In this document: in pieces, positions 14,543-18,580 of the stretch
Layout: every line of letters begins with the position of its first letter
Numbering within the stretch: position 1 is the first letter of the stretch
Assembly: GCA_002361095.1 (NCBI GenBank)
Contig: DERU01000137.1
Coordinates: forward strand, 6,547 to 25,126
Direction of reading: 5' to 3'
Source: Lachnospiraceae bacterium UBA3332
Lineage (GTDB): Bacteria > Bacillota > Clostridia > Lachnospirales > Lachnospiraceae
DNA length: 18,580 nt
Made by a program: the position numbers and the translations under genes
Notes under the pieces: generated by a model
Told to the model about the DNA's origin: nothing
Seen by the model: only the letters and a program-made list of their open reading frames with translations
Database searches by the model: none

Positions 14543-14585
14543 CGGGAAAAGAAACGGCGGATCGCCGGATAAAGGAAGTGAGTAA

Positions 14586-15656
14586 ATGGCAGGGGCTGAG
14601 GAAAAAACCGAGAAAGCCACTCCAAAAAAGCGAAGGGACGAACGGAAAAAAGGTAATGTTTTTATGAGCAGGGACATCGTACTGATTGCAGGGATGCTTG
14701 GCTCTTTCCTGTTCATACGGATGTTCTTTTCCTCCATTGTGGAAAATGCCCGGGATTACATGGTCAAAATGTTTTCGATCGGGCCCGTGCTGGAGCCGGA
14801 TCAGATGGGGCAAAGCACGGCGGTGGAATTTAGCCTGACTTTTTTGAAGTGTGCACTGCCTATGCTGTTGGTGGCGATTGTCATTCCGGTGATTGCGACC
14901 GGAACGCAGACGCGTTTTTTGTTCGCCACGAAAAAACTTGCGTTTAAACTCAGCAATTTAAGTCCTTTAAAGGGAATCAAGAAAATTTTTTCCCTGAAAA
15001 ATATACTGGAAGTTTTGAAGAGTCTATTAAAAATCATTGTTTTGGTTTATATCTTATATACGATCCTGATGGGGGATTTTATAGAGATCCGCAAAACCAT
15101 GGATATGGATCTTACCGTTTCCTGTGTCTATATGCTGGAGATGATTTACAATATGGTAATGCGGGTTGTAATGGTGTTTTTTGTGATAGCCTGTTTGGAT
15201 TTCATGTACCAGAAGTGGGATTTTGAACGTAACATGAAGATGACGAAACAGGAAGTAAAGGAAGAATTTAAGCAGATGGAAGGCGACCCGCAGATTAAGG
15301 GCAAGATCCGGAGTATCCAGAGACAGCGGGCCCTGTCGCGCATGATGCAGGCAGTGCCGCAGGCGGATGTGATTATCAAAAACCCTACGCATTTTGCGGT
15401 CGCTTTGAAATATGATATAGATAAGGATGCGGCGCCGATCGTAGTGGCCAAGGGGCAGGATGAACTTGCAAGGCGTATCATCATGATCGGGGAAGCGAAC
15501 GGTGTAACCGTTATCGAGAATAAGCCGCTTGCGAGGGCTTTGTATGCATCCTGTGAACTCAACAGCCAGATTCCGGAGGAATATTATGGGGCGGTTGCAG
15601 AGATTCTGGTTTATGTGTTTAAGATGAACAAGAAGTGGAGTGGCGGCACGCAATGA
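14586..15656 (+). CDS. flhB: Flagellar export switch protein FlhB
   Basis: FlhB is the membrane protein that changes export specificity from hook to filament after signalling from FliK. The protein is 356 aa. It opens with EEKTEKATPKKRRDERKKGN, the FlhB signature, followed by four membrane segments and a C-terminal cytoplasmic domain. The autocleavage motif NPTH is intact at residues 266-269 (in IIKNPTHFAVALKYD). The cytoplasmic part also shows VTVIENKPLARALYASCELN. AGGAAGTGA lies just upstream of the ATG. The stop overlaps the flhA start (ATGA), so the two are translationally coupled. Confidence 0.97.
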   Translation: MAGAEEKTEKATPKKRRDERKKGNVFMSRDIVLIAGMLGSFLFIRMFFSSIVENARDYMVKMFSIGPVLEPDQMGQSTAVEFSLTFLKCALPMLLVAIVIPVIATGTQTRFLFATKKLAFKLSNLSPLKGIKKIFSLKNILEVLKSLLKIIVLVYILYTILMGDFIEIRKTMDMDLTVSCVYMLEMIYNMVMRVVMVFFVIACLDFMYQKWDFERNMKMTKQEVKEEFKQMEGDPQIKGKIRSIQRQRALSRMMQAVPQADVIIKNPTHFAVALKYDIDKDAAPIVVAKGQDELARRIIMIGEANGVTVIENKPLARALYASCELNSQIPEEYYGAVAEILVYVFKMNKKWSGGTQ

Positions 15657-17719
15657 AAAGAATAACAAGTTATACAGTAACCCTGTTTGTGGTTGCAGTG
15701 GTATTGTTGCTGATCATACCGCTCAATCCGTTTATGCTGGATGTGCTGATCATCATGAACCTTTGTATCTCCATGATTATACTGGTCATCAGCATGAACA
15801 TCAAAGAGCCGCTGGAGTTTTCGATTTACCCCTCCCTGCTTTTGATTACCACATTGTTCCGGTTGGGCATCAACGTGTCCTCCACCCGGAATATTTTGGT
15901 GAACGAGGGCGTAGCGGGACAGGTCATTGCAGCATTCGGTAATTTCGTGCTGCAGGGAAATGTGGTTGTCGGTTTTATCATTTTCTTCATCATCGTTCTG
16001 GTACAGTTTTTGGTTATCAATAAGGGCGCGGAACGTGTGGCGGAAGTGGCGGCCAGGTTTACACTGGACGCTATGCCCGGTAAGCAGATGGCAATCGACG
16101 CTGACCTAAGTTCCGGGTTGATCACGGAACAGGAGGCACGGGCGCGCAGGGATAAAATCCAGCGTGAAGCGGACTTTTTCGGCTCCATGGACGGTGCGAC
16201 CAAGTTTGTAAAAGGGGATGCCGTTCTTTCCCTGATCACCACGGCGGTTAACTTTATCGGTGGTGTCATTATGGGTCTGGTCATGTCGGATATGGAATTC
16301 TCGGAAGTGCTTTCGGTCTATTCCATTGCCACCGTCGGCGACGGCCTTGTGGGACAGATTCCTGCGCTGCTGATTTCCGCCGCCACCGGTATGGTGGTAA
16401 CCAGAGCCGTTGCGGACGGCAGCCTGAACGAGGACGTTTCCAGACAGTTTTTGGCGCAGCCCACGGCAATGATCGTGGCGGGTGCGGTGATGATGATCCT
16501 TGTACTGGTTCCCGGAATGCCCAAGTTCCAGATGCTTGTGGTGGGCGCAGGGCTGATAGGGGCCGGGTACTATCTCATGCGGAAAACCAAGGAGGCAGCG
16601 CAGCAGATGGAAGCGCTGGCGGCCCTTGGGGCACAGCCGCAGGAGACCGAAGAAGCGGACGAAGGGGAATATTTCAAGGATATCAACAATGTCTATTCCC
16701 TGATTAACATAGAACCCATAGAAATGGAGTTTGGATATAGTCTGATTCCGCTGGTGGATGAATCCAGCGGCGGGAAAATGATTAACCGTATCGTGATTTT
16801 CAGAAGGCAGTATGCGCAGGAAATGGGGCTGGTCATACCGTCCGTAAGCCTGCGGGATTCCAGCAGCCTAAACACGAACCAGTATATCATCAAGGTAAAA
16901 GGAGAAGAGGTAGCAAGAGGGGAAATCCTGGTGGACTATTTCCTGGCTTTGGAGCCGGCGGAACCGGCCGGACAGATTTCGGGAATAGAGACGATAGAAC
17001 CCGCATATGGAATACCGAGTAAATGGATTCTGCCGGAAAACAAAGAGATGGCTGAAATATACGGTTATACGGTAATTGACCCGCTTTCCGTGATGCTGAC
17101 CCATTTATCCGAAACCATCAAGCATCATGCGCACGAGTTATTAAACCGGCAGGAGGTTATGCGGCTTTTGGAGAATGTAAGGAAGTCCACGCCGGAACTT
17201 TTGGATGAGGTTTTTCCCAATGTAATCAGTTACAGCGCGTTCCAGAAAATATTGGTAAGTCTGCTCAAGGAAGGCATTCCCATCAAGGATATGGAGACGA
17301 TTCTGGAGACGATCGCGGATTGCGCGGGAACCACAAGGGATATTTTACAGGTGACGGAGAATATCCGGATTGCGTTAAAGCGCACTATCACCAGAAGGTT
17401 TTGCCAGGGTGGGCAAATGTGTGTCCTGACGCTGGATGCGGAATTGGAGAAAACGTTTGTGTCCAGCCTGACAAAAGGGGAACAGGGCGTTTATGCGGCG
17501 CTCAGTCCGGATGTCATGCAAAATATTATCACGCAGGTGGGGGAGGGCATAAAGAAGTTCAACGAACTTTCGCAGGAAGTCGTGATCCTTACCAGTCAGG
17601 TAATCCGGGTATATGTCTATCAGCTGTTGGAACAGTTTTACCCGGGGCTCTACGTACTGTCTTTTCAGGAAATTGCAAATAATGTACAGGTGCAGGCGAT
17701 TGGAAATATTTCATTATAA
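15653..17719 (+). CDS. flhA: Flagellar export gate protein FlhA
   Basis: FlhA is the nonameric membrane protein whose cytoplasmic ring docks chaperone-substrate complexes and helps drive export. The protein is 688 aa. The FHIPEP-family signature SLLLITTLFRLGINVSSTRN is at about residues 61-80. The cytoplasmic loop with AARFTLDAMPGKQMAIDADL follows, along with about eight membrane segments to residue 310. The long C-terminal domain includes PPLSV-type and VLENVRK-type segments (here DPLSVMLTHLSETIKHHAHE and LLNRQEVMRLLENV). The ATG at 15653 overlaps the flhB stop. A GTG at 15635 in frame would add six residues, but the family start (KRITSYTVTLFVV) favours the ATG. Confidence 0.97.
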   Translation: MKRITSYTVTLFVVAVVLLLIIPLNPFMLDVLIIMNLCISMIILVISMNIKEPLEFSIYPSLLLITTLFRLGINVSSTRNILVNEGVAGQVIAAFGNFVLQGNVVVGFIIFFIIVLVQFLVINKGAERVAEVAARFTLDAMPGKQMAIDADLSSGLITEQEARARRDKIQREADFFGSMDGATKFVKGDAVLSLITTAVNFIGGVIMGLVMSDMEFSEVLSVYSIATVGDGLVGQIPALLISAATGMVVTRAVADGSLNEDVSRQFLAQPTAMIVAGAVMMILVLVPGMPKFQMLVVGAGLIGAGYYLMRKTKEAAQQMEALAALGAQPQETEEADEGEYFKDINNVYSLINIEPIEMEFGYSLIPLVDESSGGKMINRIVIFRRQYAQEMGLVIPSVSLRDSSSLNTNQYIIKVKGEEVARGEILVDYFLALEPAEPAGQISGIETIEPAYGIPSKWILPENKEMAEIYGYTVIDPLSVMLTHLSETIKHHAHELLNRQEVMRLLENVRKSTPELLDEVFPNVISYSAFQKILVSLLKEGIPIKDMETILETIADCAGTTRDILQVTENIRIALKRTITRRFCQGGQMCVLTLDAELEKTFVSSLTKGEQGVYAALSPDVMQNIITQVGEGIKKFNELSQEVVILTSQVIRVYVYQLLEQFYPGLYVLSFQEIANNVQVQAIGNISL

Positions 17720-17724
17720 CGTCA

Positions 17725-17732
17725 GAGGTGAT
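17725..17732 (+). promoter_or_regulatory. Ribosome binding site of fliA
   Basis: GAGGTGAT is fully complementary to the 16S rRNA tail and lies seven bases before the ATG at 17740. It makes that ATG the likely start, not the GTG at 17728 or ATG at 17731 that lie within the site itself. Confidence 0.75.
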
Positions 17733-17739
17733 GTCCGGA

Positions 17740-18519
17740 ATGAGTGAATTTACAAGCAAAAAGTACGAGGACTGGTCTAATGATGCGCTATGGGAAGAGT
17801 ATAAAGAAAACGGTGGGATCGAGATAAAGCAGGAACTGGCGGTACGGTATATGGATATCGTGCGCAGGGTAGCGGTCCAGATGCGGAATGTGTACGTTGG
17901 ATTCGCCCAGCTGGATGACATTATCAATGAGGGCGTAATCGTGGTGATGAATGCCATTGATAAATTTGACACAGGCATGAACGTCAAATTTGAAACTTTC
18001 GTTTCAAAACGTATACGCGGTATGATCATTGACATGGCGCGCAAGCAGGACTGGATTCCGAGAAGCGTGCGGAAACTGACAAAAGAGGTTGACGAAGCGG
18101 TCATGTTGCTGTACGGTAAAGAGGGGAGGATGCCTACTCCGGAGGAGACGGCGGCATACCTGAAAATGCCGCTGGATAAATATGAAAAGGTGGTGGGCAA
18201 GGCAAGTTTGTTTTACGTACTTTCCCTGGATATGCTGTTGGAGGAAAAAACGGATAACAGACAGAGTCTGCAGATTCCCGCTACCAACATGAGCGAGCAG
18301 CCGGAGGAGAATTTTCTCGGAAAAGAGATGCGGGAAATTCTGGCGGAGGGAATTTCGAGTTTGAAAGAAAACGAACGGACGGTAATTTCCCTTTATTATG
18401 TGGAAGAATTGAGCGCGCGGGAGATCGCGAAGGTGATCGGTGTCAGCGAGCCTAGGATATCCCAAATTCACGCGAATGCAATTCGGAAACTGCGGGTCTA
18501 CATAGAGAACGCGAGTTGA
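17740..18519 (+). CDS. fliA: Sigma-28 family flagellar sigma factor FliA/SigD
   Basis: This is an RNA polymerase sigma factor of the FliA/WhiG/SigD family. It should turn on late genes such as flagellin, motor and chemotaxis genes after the anti-sigma FlgM is exported. The protein is 259 aa. Region 2 runs at about residues 30-105, with FAQLDDIINEGVIVVMNAID and FETFVSKRIRGMIIDMARKQ followed by DWIPRSVRK, the classic sigma-28 motif. Region 3 is at about 110-165. Region 4 (208-252) has LKENERTVISLYYVEELSAR and the helix-turn-helix EIAKVIGVSEPRISQIHANA. It starts 20 bases after flhA; flhF, flhG and che genes that often intervene in other Bacillota are missing. Confidence 0.96.
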   Translation: MSEFTSKKYEDWSNDALWEEYKENGGIEIKQELAVRYMDIVRRVAVQMRNVYVGFAQLDDIINEGVIVVMNAIDKFDTGMNVKFETFVSKRIRGMIIDMARKQDWIPRSVRKLTKEVDEAVMLLYGKEGRMPTPEETAAYLKMPLDKYEKVVGKASLFYVLSLDMLLEEKTDNRQSLQIPATNMSEQPEENFLGKEMREILAEGISSLKENERTVISLYYVEELSAREIAKVIGVSEPRISQIHANAIRKLRVYIENAS

Positions 18520-18534
18520 TTTTATACGGTTATA

Positions 18535-18567
18535 GGTTGAAAAACCATATACGATAGTTTTTCAACC
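18535..18567. terminator. Inverted repeat after fliA, possible terminator
   Basis: GGTTGAAAAAC and GTTTTTCAACC form a perfect 11-bp inverted repeat with an 11-base loop, starting 15 bases after the fliA stop. The descending arm carries five T, but no separate T-run follows within the window. It could end transcription in either direction, or act as an mRNA 3' end. Alternative pairing with the nearby ACGGTT (18526-18531) is possible. The last 13 bases of the window hold nothing recognisable. Confidence 0.4.
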
Positions 18568-18580
18568 GTGAATTTACGCC

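Noticed and set aside
1..18580. Search for mobile elements, CRISPR arrays, tRNA or rRNA genes, and sigma-28 promoters (TAAA-N15-GCCGATAA) inside the operon
   Set aside because: No transposase, regularly spaced repeats, RNA gene or convincing sigma-28 promoter was seen by eye; the window is filled by co-directional flagellar genes.

Overview
The window is one uninterrupted, single-strand flagellar/chemotaxis operon segment, with every gene on the + strand. It starts inside fliG and ends just after the flagellar sigma factor gene. The gene content, strong AGGAGG-type ribosome binding sites, a FliY with two CheC-like phosphatase sites, FlbD/SwrD and the TIGR02530-type flagellar operon protein all point to a Gram-positive Bacillota. 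The motA-motB insertion after flbD and the moderate base composition suggest the Clostridia, most likely Lachnospiraceae or a relative. The genus cannot be fixed from sequence alone.

Layout: (1) 1-3111, motor switch and export ATPase block: fliG (3' part), fliH, fliI, fliJ. (2) 3201-7227, hook block: fliK (hook length), flgD (hook cap), a small conserved flagellar operon protein, flgE (hook) and flbD. (3) 7315-8971, stator: motA, motB. (4) 9009-12404, switch and signalling: fliM, cheY, flgC (a rod gene in an unusual place) and fliY. (5) 12411-17719, type III export gate: fliO, fliP, fliQ, fliR, flhB, flhA. (6) 17740-18519, sigma-28 (fliA/sigD), which would turn on late flagellar genes. A short intergenic tail with an 11-bp inverted repeat closes the window.

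The genes encode most of the hook-basal body. FliH/I/J deliver substrates to the FliO/P/Q/R-FlhB/FlhA gate. FliK and FlhB set the switch from hook to filament export. FlgD and FlgE build the hook and FlgC part of the rod. MotA/B push on FliG. CheY-P docks on FliM and FliY to change rotation, and FliY dephosphorylates it. Gaps are short (none over about 140 bases) and several genes overlap or nearly touch, so co-transcription is likely.

Most notable: FliY lacks the usual N-terminal CheY-P docking peptide but carries two FliM-like copies of it in its central linker. flgC sits between cheY and fliY. FlgD has a 112-residue acidic tail with no large hydrophobic residues. fliL is absent between motB and fliM, and flhF/flhG are absent between flhA and fliA. 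GC-rich hairpins bracket flgE. No mobile element, CRISPR array, tRNA or rRNA was seen.
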